In this document: positions 42,396 to 50,926 of the stretch, in pieces | Numbering within the stretch: position 1 is the stretch's first letter | Layout: the number at the start of each line of letters is the position of its first letter | Source: Halorubrum xinjiangense | Lineage (GTDB): Archaea; Halobacteriota; Halobacteria; Halobacteriales; Haloferacaceae | Assembly: GCF_900102375.1 (NCBI RefSeq) | Contig: NZ_FNBO01000002.1 | Coordinates: forward strand, 271,374 to 335,373 | Reading direction: 5' to 3' | DNA length: 64,000 nt | Position numbers and translations under genes: made by a program | The notes under the pieces: generated by a model | The model's database searches: none | Seen by the model: only the letters and a program-made list of their open reading frames with translations | Told to the model about the DNA's origin: nothing

Positions 42396-44360
42396 ATGAG
42401 CGAGGAGGAGACGATCCACGTCGCGGACGTCAGCGAGGGGATCGGCGGCGACGCGACGGCGGACCCCGGCTCTCCGGTCGAGCTCCCGGTCGTCGACGTG
42501 CTCACCGGCCGGTCGTTTATCACGGGTAAAAGCGGGTCCGGGAAGAGCAACACCGCGAGCGTCGTGATAGAAAATCTGCTATCTAACGGATTTCCGGTCA
42601 TGATCGTGGACACTGACGGTGAATATTACGGTTTAAAAGAAGAATATGAAATTCTTCACGCCGGCGCCGACGACGAGTGCGACATCGTCGTCTCCCCCGA
42701 ACACGCCGAGAAGCTCGCGAACCTCGCCTTAGAGCAGAACGTCCCGATCATCTTAGACGTCTCCGGCTACCTCGAAGAGGAGACCGCAAACAAGCTCCTC
42801 CTGGAGGTCGTCAAACAGCTGTTCGCGAAGGAGAAGCGCCTCAAGAAGCCCTTCCTGCTCGTGATCGAGGAGTGTCACGAGTACATCCCCGAGGGCGGCG
42901 GGATGGACGAGACGGGCAAGATGCTGATCAAGGTCGGCAAGCGCGGGCGGAAACACGGGCTCGGGATCGTCGGGATCAGCCAGCGCCCGGCCGACGTGAA
43001 AAAGGACTTCATCACCCAATGCGACTGGCTCTGCTGGCACCGGCTCACCTGGGACAACGACACGAAGGTCGTCGGGCGAATCCTCGGGTCGAAGTACGCG
43101 AGCGCGGTCGAGGACCTCGGCGACGGCGAGGCCTTTTTAATGACCGACTGGGACGAGTCGATCCGCCGGATCCAGTTCCACCGCAAGGAGACGTTCGACG
43201 CGGGCGCGACACCCGGGCTCGACGACTTCGAGCGCCCCGAGCTGAAGTCGGTCTCCAGCGACCTCGTCGGCGAGCTACAGTCCATCTCCGACGAGGAGGA
43301 ACGCCGCGAGTCCGAGATCGCCGACCTCAGACAGGAGCTCGACAAGAAGGACCGGCGGATCGCCGACCTCGAACGCGAGCTGGAGGAGGCCCGCGACCTG
43401 AGCAACATGGCCGACCAGTTCGCGCAGGCGCTCCTCGGGAAGGCCGAGGCGCCGTACCGTGGCGGCGCCCCCTCGCGTGCGGGCGCCGAGCGACTCGACG
43501 CCGGGCGGCCCGACGAGGTCCGGGATGCCCGGAACGCCCGAGACGGCGGAGACGACGACCAGTCCGTGCTGAAGTCGTACGACGAAGCGGTCGCCGCGAC
43601 CGAGGGGCGCGCCGCGGGCGACGGCGAACCCTCCCCCTCCGCCGCCGACGGCGGCGCCGATGCCGACGCGGACTCCGCCGCGGACGCAGACCCCGACGCC
43701 TCCGACGCCGATCCCGCGGCCGATGAGGAGGCGGGCCCGCCGGACGACGTCGACCCGGTCACCCGCGACGACGTCGCCGAGAGCGCGCTGCGGTTCGACG
43801 ACGCGATCGAACTCGGCACTCGGGAGGCGGTCATCGAGGAGCTCCGCTCGCGGATCGAGGCGCTCCCGGATCTCTCCCGCGGCATGCTGCGCCACTACCG
43901 CCGCGAGGGCGCTAGCGACCCCGTCGCGGCCCACATCGACGCCGGCGGCGACGGCGACTCCGGGCATGCCTACAGCCGGCACCGGCCGATCCGGCGCGCG
44001 GGGCTCATCCGCCACGCCGGCCGCGGCCACTACGCCTACGCGGTGCCGGGCCTTGTCCGTGAGGCGTACGCCGACCGGCTGGACGAGGACCAGGTCGACG
44101 AGATCGTCCGCGCCGTCGAGACCGTCTTCGTCCCGCCCGCCGAGTTGAACTACCCGCCGGACGCCGACCCATCGGACGTGGAGGGCGAGGCGGTCGCCGA
44201 CGATCGCGACGCACCCGCGGCGGCCGACGAGGACGCCGACGCCGACGCCACTGCCGCCGCCGAGACCGAGACGCCCGCCGAACCCGACGAGACCGAGACG
44301 CCGACCGACGCCGGCCTGAGCGACGCCGCGCGGCGGTTCGCCGAGCGGTCTGACCGCTGA
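42396..44360 (+). CDS. HerA-like ATPase (DUF87) with coiled coil, 654 aa
   Basis: Walker A FITGKSGSGKSNTASVVIEN at residues ~41-60, then VMIVDTDGEYYGLKEEYE; Walker B is LLVIEECHEYIPEGGG near 155, followed by IGISQRPADVKKDFITQCD. A coiled coil of about 50 residues (near 295-345) and a long acidic, Ala/Asp-rich tail end the protein. A C-terminal wHTH-like stretch (ELRSRIEALPDLSRGMLRHY) precedes the tail. The family is hexameric DNA translocases. Bases 42563-42659 have AT-rich codons unlike the rest of the gene. No NurA partner nearby. Confidence 0.86.
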   Translation: MSEEETIHVADVSEGIGGDATADPGSPVELPVVDVLTGRSFITGKSGSGKSNTASVVIENLLSNGFPVMIVDTDGEYYGLKEEYEILHAGADDECDIVVSPEHAEKLANLALEQNVPIILDVSGYLEEETANKLLLEVVKQLFAKEKRLKKPFLLVIEECHEYIPEGGGMDETGKMLIKVGKRGRKHGLGIVGISQRPADVKKDFITQCDWLCWHRLTWDNDTKVVGRILGSKYASAVEDLGDGEAFLMTDWDESIRRIQFHRKETFDAGATPGLDDFERPELKSVSSDLVGELQSISDEEERRESEIADLRQELDKKDRRIADLERELEEARDLSNMADQFAQALLGKAEAPYRGGAPSRAGAERLDAGRPDEVRDARNARDGGDDDQSVLKSYDEAVAATEGRAAGDGEPSPSAADGGADADADSAADADPDASDADPAADEEAGPPDDVDPVTRDDVAESALRFDDAIELGTREAVIEELRSRIEALPDLSRGMLRHYRREGASDPVAAHIDAGGDGDSGHAYSRHRPIRRAGLIRHAGRGHYAYAVPGLVREAYADRLDEDQVDEIVRAVETVFVPPAELNYPPDADPSDVEGEAVADDRDAPAAADEDADADATAAAETETPAEPDETETPTDAGLSDAARRFAERSDR

Positions 44361-44366
44361 GGCTCG

Positions 44367-45302
44367 TCAGAACGGCAGCGAGAGGTACTCGCTCGGCACC
44401 GCGTTCCGGGCCGTCACCTGCGGGTCGACCACCTGACTGATCTCCAGGCCGCCCGCGAGGCTCGAAAAGAGGTACGCCTCGGTGCGCGAGAAGCCGTGGT
44501 GGTGGGCCAAAAGATCCAGCATGTCGCCGTTCGCCAGTTCGACCGCCTCCTCCAACGTCGCGGCGCTCGCGACCGTCTTCACCGCGTCGCCGGTGTCGAG
44601 GAGGGGGCGGTCCGGCGAGACGGCCGGGTCCTCGATCACCGAGAGCGTCGCGTCGATCTCGACCGCGATCTCGGCGCCGGTCCCGCACATCTCGCCGTCG
44701 GCCATCGCGGCCTTCGCGTCGCCCATCGCCAGCATCGCGCCCTCCTGGAAGACGGGGAAGTAGACGGTCGTCCCGCCGGTCACGTCGGTCGTGTCGAGGT
44801 TGCCACCGTGGTCGTCGGGCGTGAGCGTCGATATCGTCTCGCCGCCCGTGGCGACCCCGATCGTCCCGATCACGGGCTCGATCGGCACGTCGATCCCCTC
44901 GAAGTCGATTGCCCCTCCTCGGGCGTCGCCATCGGCCGCACCGCCGCCCGCGACCTCCGTGATCCGCGTCGCCGGGTGGTCGATCTCGGGGTCGTCTTGT
45001 CGGAGTCCGAACCCGGGCGCGGTGAGCACGCGGCCGCGGTCCTCGGCGACGCGGACGTCCTCGATCTCCACCGCGAGGAGGTCGCCCGGGCTCGCGCCGG
45101 CCACCGCGATCGGACCGGTCGCGGCGTTGACCTCCTCCGGGATCTCGTCGAGCAGATCGCTGTCCGCCTGAATCTCGCCGTTCAGGCTGTCGACCGTCTC
45201 GATCGTCAGCGACTCGCCGTCGGCGGCCTCGTAGACCGGGTCCATCGCCGGACCGAACTCGTACACGTGGCCGTCGCGGTGTGTGACCGTCTCGCGTGTC
45301 AT
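44367..45302 (-). CDS. Acetamidase/formamidase family protein, 311 aa
   Basis: FmdA-like amidohydrolase fold. Recognisable segments are GPIAVAGASPGDLLAVEIEDV, DDHGGNLDTTDVTGGTTVYFPVFQEGAMLAMGDAKAAMADGEMCGTGAEIAVEIDATL and LLAHHHGFSRTEAYLFSSL. The DDHGG and GD...DGE regions carry the presumed metal-binding Asp/His/Glu. It would hydrolyse formamide or short amides to ammonia and acid. ATG chosen over the GTG one codon earlier. Converges with the HerA-like gene, seven bases between stops. Confidence 0.9.
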   Translation of the reverse strand: MTRETVTHRDGHVYEFGPAMDPVYEAADGESLTIETVDSLNGEIQADSDLLDEIPEEVNAATGPIAVAGASPGDLLAVEIEDVRVAEDRGRVLTAPGFGLRQDDPEIDHPATRITEVAGGGAADGDARGGAIDFEGIDVPIEPVIGTIGVATGGETISTLTPDDHGGNLDTTDVTGGTTVYFPVFQEGAMLAMGDAKAAMADGEMCGTGAEIAVEIDATLSVIEDPAVSPDRPLLDTGDAVKTVASAATLEEAVELANGDMLDLLAHHHGFSRTEAYLFSSLAGGLEISQVVDPQVTARNAVPSEYLSLPF

Positions 45303-45359
45303 CACGTCGTTGTGGGCGCTCCGGTGACAAAAACCCCGGTCGGCGTCTCCGCGACGATG

Positions 45360-46211
45360 TCACCGCGGCGTCGGCGTCGCCTCGGGTGAGACGAGCAGGA
45401 CGTTGTTCGTCCCGCGCGCGACGATCGACTCCGCGGTGCTCCCGAGGAGGAGCCGCCGGAGCCGGCTCGTCCCGCGCGCGCCGATGAGCGTCGCCGTCGC
45501 GCCCACGCGCTCTTCTTCGGCCGTGATCTCCTCGACCGGGTTCCCTGACCTGACGTTGGTCTCGACGTCGATACCCATCCGATCGCGGAGGTCCGTCGCC
45601 AGTTCGTCCAGCCGCTCCTCGGCGCTCCCCGTCGCCCCCGGATCGCCTCCGCCGCCGACGTGGAGCAGGGACGCCCGCTCCGTCGCGCCCGTCAGCGCCG
45701 GGAAGAAGTCGTAGGCGCGGGCCGCGTTCTCGGAGAAGTCGGTCGCGTACAGCACGTCCCGGAACAGGTGTTCCTTCTTGACCGCGTGGCCGTCCGGCGT
45801 CTTCTCGATCCGTTCGACGAGCAGCGGCCTGACGGCCGTCCGCGCGACGTTGCGGACGGTGCCGCCGACGAGTCGGTTCCGGAGCGGGGACTGCCCTCGT
45901 GACCCGACGACGATCATGTCGGCGTCGATCCGCTCGGCCAAGCCGTTGATGCGCCGGTGCGGGGTCCCGCGCGCGACGTGGATCTCCACGTCGAACCCCG
46001 CGCGCTCGAACACGCGTCGCTGCGGGGCGAGCGCTTCTTTGGCGTCGGTTGCGGCCTCCATCCCCGGCAGCCCGCTGGAGACGTTGTCCGGGACGACCGT
46101 CAGCAGGTGAACCTCCCGGACGCCGATGTTGTCGAGGCACTCCAGACAGGTCCGGGACTCGATCGCCGCCTCGTTCGCGTCCGATAGGTCCGTCGCGAAT
46201 ACGATACGCAT
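45360..46211 (-). CDS. Tandem universal stress protein, 283 aa
   Basis: Two Usp domains in one chain. The first starts MRIVFATDLSDANEAAIES and ends with the loop GSRGQSPLRNRLVGGTVRNVARTAVRPLLV. The second starts LFRDVLYATDFSENAARAYDF and ends with GARGTSRLRRLLLGSTAESIVARGTNNVLLV. The second domain keeps the G-2x-G-9x-GS ATP-binding pattern; the first is close (GS..G.........GG). Such tandem Usps are stress ATP-binding proteins. An ATATTGT-N9-ACAATAT inverted repeat covers its promoter, and a very similar motif is in front of tusA. Confidence 0.9.
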   Translation of the reverse strand: MRIVFATDLSDANEAAIESRTCLECLDNIGVREVHLLTVVPDNVSSGLPGMEAATDAKEALAPQRRVFERAGFDVEIHVARGTPHRRINGLAERIDADMIVVGSRGQSPLRNRLVGGTVRNVARTAVRPLLVERIEKTPDGHAVKKEHLFRDVLYATDFSENAARAYDFFPALTGATERASLLHVGGGGDPGATGSAEERLDELATDLRDRMGIDVETNVRSGNPVEEITAEEERVGATATLIGARGTSRLRRLLLGSTAESIVARGTNNVLLVSPEATPTPR

Positions 46212-46236
46212 ACCTGACCGTTCGTCCCCGACAGTA

Positions 46237-46259
46237 ATATTGTTTTTGTTGTACAATAT
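46237..46259. promoter_or_regulatory. Inverted repeat ATATTGT-N9-ACAATAT at the Usp promoter
   Basis: Perfect 7-bp arms around nine bases, 26-48 bases before the Usp start codon. It overlaps the AT-rich TATA region (CAATATTAC on the minus strand), so a bound regulator would block TBP/TFB. The core ATTGT-N9-ACAAT recurs with the same spacing at the tusA promoter. Confidence 0.65.
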
Positions 46260-46344
46260 ACCGGCAACGAGACGCCTCGCGACGTTCGTGTCGCGGCCGC
46301 GGGCGCGTGGCCGGCGAGCGGTCGCTCCCACCGGGCAATCGGGC

Positions 46345-46602
46345 TCAGGCGCTCGGGTCCGAGGCGGCCGACGGGTCGTGATCGAGGAGCGGCGAGTCCG
46401 GGTTGGCACACCCCTCTCGGCCACAGACGCCGGCGTCGTCGCCCGCGCGCTCGACGCCGGGGGCCAACCCGCCGATCTCCCAGTCGGCGGCGTGGCCCGT
46501 CTCGCGCTCGTGGTCTTCGAGCGCGGTCCGCGCCCGCCGGAGCGAGTCGAACGCCTCCTCGTACGCGCAGTCGGTACAGCGAACGCGGACGGTCGTCGAC
46601 AT
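46345..46602 (-). CDS. Small Cys-rich haloarchaeal protein, 85 aa
   Basis: Starts MSTTVRVRCTDCAYEEAFDS with a CTDC pair, continues DHERETGHAADWEIGGLAPG with two His, and has a later CGREGC. The two Cys pairs and His suggest a zinc-binding fold. I start at this ATG; an in-frame one 13 codons upstream adds an unlikely hydrophobic stretch. Function unknown. It is divergent from tusA. Confidence 0.65.
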   Translation of the reverse strand: MSTTVRVRCTDCAYEEAFDSLRRARTALEDHERETGHAADWEIGGLAPGVERAGDDAGVCGREGCANPDSPLLDHDPSAASDPSA

Positions 46603-46733
46603 GGTTCCTCCTTGGGTCCCGACGAGCGTAAGTGCCGCCATCGGCGGTCGGCCGACCGATTCGCCGTCGGACGTCGACGGGTAGTATCATAGAATTGGAT
46701 TATATGCGCAAGATTAAAATCATTCCAGAGAGT

Positions 46734-46752
46734 ATTGTCTATCGCGCACAAT
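46734..46752. promoter_or_regulatory. Inverted repeat ATTGT-N9-ACAAT at the tusA promoter
   Basis: ATTGT at 46734-46738 and ACAAT at 46748-46752 enclose nine bases, the same spacing as in the Usp promoter. An AGATTAAAATC box at 46711-46721 would place initiation inside this site, ten or more bases before the tusA ATG. A regulator for the sulfur-relay genes probably acts here. Confidence 0.6.
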
Positions 46753-46761
46753 CCACTACAC

Positions 46762-47007
46762 ATGAGCACCGAACTCGACATCGCGGAGACGCTGGACGTG
46801 AAAGGACTGAGCTGCCCGATGCCCATCGTGAAGACGAAGGGCGCGATCGACGACCTCGCCCCCGGCGAAGTGCTCGAAGTCGTCGCGACCGACCCGGGCA
46901 GCGTGAGCGACATCGACGGGTGGGCGACCGGCACCGACGGCGTCACGCTCCTCGAACAGGAGGAGGGCGACGACGTGTACACGCACTACGTCCGTAAGGG
47001 GGAGTGA
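46762..47007 (+). CDS. tusA: TusA-family sulfurtransferase, 81 aa
   Basis: Small persulfide carrier with the diagnostic motif GLSCPMPIVKTK; Cys18 is the sulfur-carrying residue. It ends with DDVYTHYVRKGE. It passes sulfur in trafficking or tRNA thiolation pathways. The start MSTELDIAETLDVKG is nine codons after an alternative one inside the operator. A DsrE family gene starts just after its stop, so the two make a sulfur-relay pair. Confidence 0.92.
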   Translation: MSTELDIAETLDVKGLSCPMPIVKTKGAIDDLAPGEVLEVVATDPGSVSDIDGWATGTDGVTLLEQEEGDDVYTHYVRKGE

Positions 47008-47009
47008 CC

Positions 47010-47393
47010 ATGGACGAGATCGGTATCATCGTCTCCGACGACGACCCGAAGAACCTCGCGATGGCGACTAACCTCGGCCACGTCGCGCTGACGATGGACA
47101 CGGACGTGTTCCTCTACTTCACCTTCGACGGGCTGACGCACCTGTTGGAGGGCGAGAAGGACCTCTCGTCGATTCGGCCGCTGCTCGACGAGGGGATGCC
47201 GAACCCCTACGACATGCTCGATCAACTGATCGCCGACGGCGGGGAGGCGGTCACCTCGGTCGCGTGTACGACGACGCTGGACATGCTCCAGTGGGAGCAG
47301 GGGGCCATCGACGACGATCTGACGACGCAGTTCGCCGGCGCGGTCACTTTCCTCGAAGCCGCCGAGGAGGCCGACCACGTGTTCACGTTCTGA
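47010..47393 (+). CDS. DsrE family protein, 127 aa
   Basis: Alpha/beta protein of the DsrE/DsrF/TusD type: DEIGIIVSDDDPKNLAMATNLGHVALTMDTDVFLYFTFDGLTHLL and the Cys-bearing VTSVACTTTLDMLQWEQ. These proteins carry or transfer persulfide sulfur, often with TusA. The ATG lies six bases after a GTG that overlaps the tusA stop; either could be used. Same operon as tusA. Cellular location: cytoplasm. Confidence 0.88.
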   Translation: MDEIGIIVSDDDPKNLAMATNLGHVALTMDTDVFLYFTFDGLTHLLEGEKDLSSIRPLLDEGMPNPYDMLDQLIADGGEAVTSVACTTTLDMLQWEQGAIDDDLTTQFAGAVTFLEAAEEADHVFTF

Positions 47394-47964
47394 GCGCCGT
47401 CGCCGCGTCAGCTACCCTCGGTCTTCCCACTTTTGTATCCGCCTTTCGGACGCGTCGTCGTCGTCCGAAACGGTCGCTCGCCGAGGAGATCCCGACCGGC
47501 GCGAGCGCAGCGCGTGTCCGTACCGTGCGAGAACGGACCAAATTCGTTTTCGAAAGTAGTGGGTAAACCGCACACGTGCCAGCTGAAAAGCGCTGTCCGG
47601 ACCGTGAAAAACCGCACGAAGCGACGGAGCGACAGGGAACCAGCGCCGTGGAGTCGCTCTCGGTCGTCGCCAAGGGGTCGAACGAGGGGTTTCTCGGCGG
47701 TCTCCGAGGGGACGGATCCTCACGCCGGTCCCGTACGCCTGTCCCGACGCCGACGGACCCTGATCTACGGAATAGCGACGGGAAACGGTGCGCGGAACGC
47801 ACCACGAACCGCTCTGAATGCCGAACCGGGAGTCGGGCCGGTGGCTGCGTTCTCCCCGGAAGGACCGACGCGAGGCCGACACCGGCCGCGCTCACCCGGA
47901 GCGCCGCTTGTTGAGGCCGGTCCCGAACGAACAGCTGGTCCCGAACGGCCGGTCAGTCCCTCGG
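47394..47964. other. 571-base gap with no recognised gene
   Basis: Between the DsrE gene and the HTH regulator gene. All frames that are open here are short, Arg-rich and in conflict with each other, so I see no supported gene. No tRNA or dispersed element is present. GGTCCCGAACG occurs twice near 47915-47950. At the end, CGGTCA-GTTTT-TGACCG straddles the stop codon of the HTH gene and could end transcription. Confidence 0.5.
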
Positions 47965-47978
47965 TCAGTTTTTGACCG
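47961..47978 (-). terminator. Hairpin with U-run at the end of the HTH gene
   Basis: CGGTCA and TGACCG are perfect arms around a T-rich loop (A-rich on the coding strand). The structure overlaps the last codons and stop of the HTH regulator. It may act as terminator for one of the converging transcripts; archaeal termination usually needs only a U-run, so this is tentative. Confidence 0.3.
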
Positions 47979-48363
47979 TGGCACGCTCGGGCTGCTCGTA
48001 CTTCTCCTCGAACTCGCCGATGAGTTGGCCCATCTTCGCGTACCAGTCGTTGAGCATCCGCTGCATGTCGTCGGCGATCTGCGACGGGTCCGTCGGCCGG
48101 TACACGTGGTAGTAGCCTCCCTGCTCGTAGTTGATCTGCTCTTTCTGGATGAAACCGGCCTTGAGGAGCCGCTGGACCGCGCGGTAGGCGGTGGAGCGCT
48201 CTCGGTCGACGCGTTCGGCGACCTCGTCGATCGTGAGCGCCTCGTCAGCCGATACGAGCGTCTGGTAGCAGTCCTTGTCCAACTGCTTCAGGCCGTGGAA
48301 ACACTCGAGTAACCCCTCGCACTCCATGTCCCGTTGGAGCTGTTCGGACATCGAATCGGGCAT
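47965..48363 (-). CDS. Single-domain TrmB-like HTH regulator with N-terminal cysteines, 132 aa
   Basis: A short N-terminal helix with two Cys (MECEGLLECFHGLK, Cys15 and Cys21) is followed by a third Cys32 and one winged-helix domain: ADEALTIDEVAERVDRERSTAYRAVQRLLKAGFIQKEQINYEQGGYYHVY. A C-terminal helix ends it. The plan, one wHTH plus a conserved Cys in the dimer helix, is that of the thiol-based regulator OxsR of Haloferax. The nearby sulfur-relay genes fit a redox or persulfide sensor. An ATTGT/ACAAT repeat lies upstream. Confidence 0.82.
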   Translation of the reverse strand: MPDSMSEQLQRDMECEGLLECFHGLKQLDKDCYQTLVSADEALTIDEVAERVDRERSTAYRAVQRLLKAGFIQKEQINYEQGGYYHVYRPTDPSQIADDMQRMLNDWYAKMGQLIGEFEEKYEQPERATVKN

Positions 48364-48398
48364 TTTACAGCCAACATACGACTCCCGTCGCTAAAAGT

Positions 48399-48419
48399 AT
48401 TGTGTGTGAGACATACAAT
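48399..48419. promoter_or_regulatory. ATTGT-N11-ACAAT repeat upstream of the HTH regulator
   Basis: ATTGT at 48399-48403 and ACAAT at 48415-48419, 36-56 bases before the start codon and just upstream of the CTTTTAG box. The arms match the Usp and tusA repeats, but the spacer is two bases longer, so membership in the same site family is less certain. Confidence 0.35.
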
Positions 48420-48480
48420 TCCGCGCATTCGGCTGACGAACGCCGACTGCGGCTCGGTCGACGGCGCCGGAGCGGGGTCG

Positions 48481-49251
48481 CTACTCGTCGGCGTCCGCGT
48501 CCGCTTCGTCGTCGTCCGCCTCGTCGTCCGCGACGAGGCCGGCGGCCTCGAACGCGGTCTCGACCTCCTCGGTCGGGACCGTCCGGAAGCCGTCGGTCTC
48601 GGTCACGGCCGCGACCGCGAGGTCCGAGGGCTCGAACTCGTCGTCGTGGGCGGCCAGCGCCGCGACCGCGAGTTCGATGCCGTCCGAAAGCGAGAGGTCA
48701 TCGTGCCACTCCTCTTCGAGGTGGCCCTGGATGTCCTGCCGGCCGCCGCCGATGACGGTCGCCTTCCACTCGTTAGGGGTGCCCGACGGGTCCGCCGCGA
48801 ACAGGCGCGGCTCGCCGTCGTCGATGCCGCCGATGAGGAGGGCGGCGCCGTACGGGCGCGTGCCGCCGCGCTGCGTGTTCTCCTGGATGTGGTCGGTGAT
48901 GAACTTCGTCAACGTCTCGACGCCGACGGGCTCGCCGTAGCGGAGGCGGTTCCCCTGTGACTGACGGCGCGCTAAGTCGATCAGCTGGCGCGCGTCGGCG
49001 ACGTGGCCCGCGCTCGCGGTGCCGACGTGGTCGTCGAGCTTGTGGAGCTTCTCGATGCTCTCGGCCTCCATCAGCGACGAGGAGGGGCGGGACATCGCGA
49101 CGAAGACGACGCCGTCGGTCGTCCGGACGCCGACGCTCGGCGCGCCGCGCGAGACCGCCTCGCGGGCGTACTCGACCTGGTAGATGCGCCCGTCGGGCGA
49201 GAACAGCGACGTGCCGCGGTCGTACGCCTGCTGGTCGTTGCCGCCCATCAT
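48481..49251 (-). CDS. psmA: 20S proteasome alpha subunit (PsmA/PsmC type), 256 aa
   Basis: N-terminal gate region DQQAYDRGTSLFSPDGRIYQVEYAREAVSRGAPSVGVRT, then ESIEKLHKLDDHVGTASAGHVADARQLIDLARRQ with the SIEK Lys that receives the C-termini of PAN-type ATPases. The usual DKR motif of beta-strand 2 is replaced by VAMSRPSSSLME. The C-terminal ~15 residues are a poly-Asp/Glu/Ala tail. The sequence is nearer to the alpha2 (PsmC) paralog of haloarchaea than to alpha1, from memory. It forms the outer ring that gates the 20S core. Convergence or operon partners: none. Confidence 0.9.
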   Translation of the reverse strand: MMGGNDQQAYDRGTSLFSPDGRIYQVEYAREAVSRGAPSVGVRTTDGVVFVAMSRPSSSLMEAESIEKLHKLDDHVGTASAGHVADARQLIDLARRQSQGNRLRYGEPVGVETLTKFITDHIQENTQRGGTRPYGAALLIGGIDDGEPRLFAADPSGTPNEWKATVIGGGRQDIQGHLEEEWHDDLSLSDGIELAVAALAAHDDEFEPSDLAVAAVTETDGFRTVPTEEVETAFEAAGLVADDEADDDEADADADE

Positions 49252-49498
49252 CGCCGATCACCCGCTCGCGCGGTGTCGCGTTCGCTCATTACCACCACTT
49301 ACGTCGGCCCGTTGAAAAAGCATCCGTAACCGGTACGTCTCGGTGACAGTCGCCGGCGGAAGCCCCGGCGGCGCGATAGCCGTCAGACCGGTATCGACGC
49401 GTCCCTCGCGAAGCGGCGGGACGGCCCTCGCTTCCGTCGTTGACGCGGCCCTCGCTTCCGTCGCCGACGGATATATCCACGGCAGTCGCGTAGTAGGT

Positions 49499-50926
49499 AT
49501 GACATTGACGTACACACGAACCCCAGCCGCGCTGCTGGCCGCGCTGACGCTGCTCGCGGCCGTCGGCGGGGCCTTCGCGATCGGCGCGGCGGCGGTACCG
49601 GACGCGCGGATCACCGTCGGCGAGGTTGAGGCGTCCCCGGGCGACCCGACCGCCGGCGAGCGGACGGCGCTGAACGTCACCGTCACGAACTCCGGCGGCA
49701 GCGCCGCGGCGGCGAATGTCACCGAGATCCGCGTCAGAAACGCCGACGGCGACGTGCTCGACAACGTCTCGGGCGTCGGCGCCCTCTCGGCGGGCGACTC
49801 GCTCGACGCGACGCTGTGGACGGCGTTCGAGGAGCCGGGCGAGAAGCGGCTCACCGTCGAGGCGGTCGCGAACCAGTCGACGAGCGGCGAGTTCGTGACC
49901 GTCAGCCGGGACACCGTGATCGAGGTGCGCCCGACGCAGGTCGCGCTCGACCTGCGGACCCGCGCGCTCGACCCCGAGGACCTCCGGAGCGACGACGAGG
50001 GTGAGGCCTCGGCCGGCGACCTCGGCGTCGGCGGCATCCAGGGCATCTTCGGCGGTGGCGGCGGGCTCGACACGGGCGACGGACAAGACGACTCCCAGCC
50101 GGTCGCCGACTCGCCCGTCGAGGTGACGGTCGTCAACACCGGGACGACGACCGCCGACCGCGTCAGCCTCCGCGCGGTCGGGACCGCGGCTGAGGGCGAC
50201 GGCGGGGACGACTCCAGCGACGACGCCGCGGAAACGGTCGACGTCGGCCCGTTCGTCGTCGAAGACGTCGCGCCCGGCGAGGAGCGGCGGGTGATCGTCG
50301 ACCTCGGGCCGCTCGACCGGCGGTCCGACGTGACGGTCACCGCCGCGTTCCGCGCAGACACAGACCAGCGGAACGACCGCGGGGCCGACCGCATCGCGAG
50401 GTCAACGGTGACGTACCCGGTGCGCGAGGCGACGGCGACCGTGACCGACGCGACGGTCCGTGAGGGCGAGGACGGTGCGGTCGTCGTCGACGCCAACCTC
50501 GGCAACGCGGGGAGCGGCGAGATGACGGGCGCGGTGGTCTCGGTCGGCGACGCGCCCGGCGTCGAGCCGACGCCGGCGGGCGGGGAGTACTTCGTCGGGA
50601 CGCTCGGCGGCAGCGACTTCGTCGGCTTCGACCTGACGACCGCGGTGAACGCCTCCGTCGCCGACGAGATCCCGATCCGCGTCACCTACACCGAGCGCGG
50701 CGTCCGGTATACGGAGACGCTGACGGTGGCGGCCCCTGAGCCGGACGACGACGACGATGCGAGCGGCGGCACGCTCGGCCGGATCGGCGCCGGCGGGGTG
50801 GGAGCCGCGGGCGCGGTCGCGAGCGGCCTCGCGCTCGTCGGCCTCGCCGGAGCGGTCGGCGTCGCGGTCAGGACCGGACGGATCGGCGGTTCGACGGGGC
50901 GGCAACGCGACGGGTCGGCGCCGTGA
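49499..50926 (+). CDS. Secreted CARDB/COG1361-type adhesin-like protein with C-terminal membrane anchor, 475 aa
   Basis: Signal sequence at residues ~1-33 (LLAALTLLAAVGGAFAIGAAA). The mature part has Ig-like beta domains: ARITVGEVEASPGDPTAGERTALNVTVTNSGGSAAAANVTEI is CARDB-like, and a second copy includes SPVEVTVVNTGTTTADRVSL. The C-terminus has a membrane helix (GAVASGLALVGLAGAVGVAV). The next two genes, coupled by GTGA and ATGA overlaps, are an ABC ATPase and a FtsX/MacB permease. It could be the exported partner of that exporter, taking the place MacA has in bacteria. Confidence 0.8.
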   Translation: MTLTYTRTPAALLAALTLLAAVGGAFAIGAAAVPDARITVGEVEASPGDPTAGERTALNVTVTNSGGSAAAANVTEIRVRNADGDVLDNVSGVGALSAGDSLDATLWTAFEEPGEKRLTVEAVANQSTSGEFVTVSRDTVIEVRPTQVALDLRTRALDPEDLRSDDEGEASAGDLGVGGIQGIFGGGGGLDTGDGQDDSQPVADSPVEVTVVNTGTTTADRVSLRAVGTAAEGDGGDDSSDDAAETVDVGPFVVEDVAPGEERRVIVDLGPLDRRSDVTVTAAFRADTDQRNDRGADRIARSTVTYPVREATATVTDATVREGEDGAVVVDANLGNAGSGEMTGAVVSVGDAPGVEPTPAGGEYFVGTLGGSDFVGFDLTTAVNASVADEIPIRVTYTERGVRYTETLTVAAPEPDDDDDASGGTLGRIGAGGVGAAGAVASGLALVGLAGAVGVAVRTGRIGGSTGRQRDGSAP

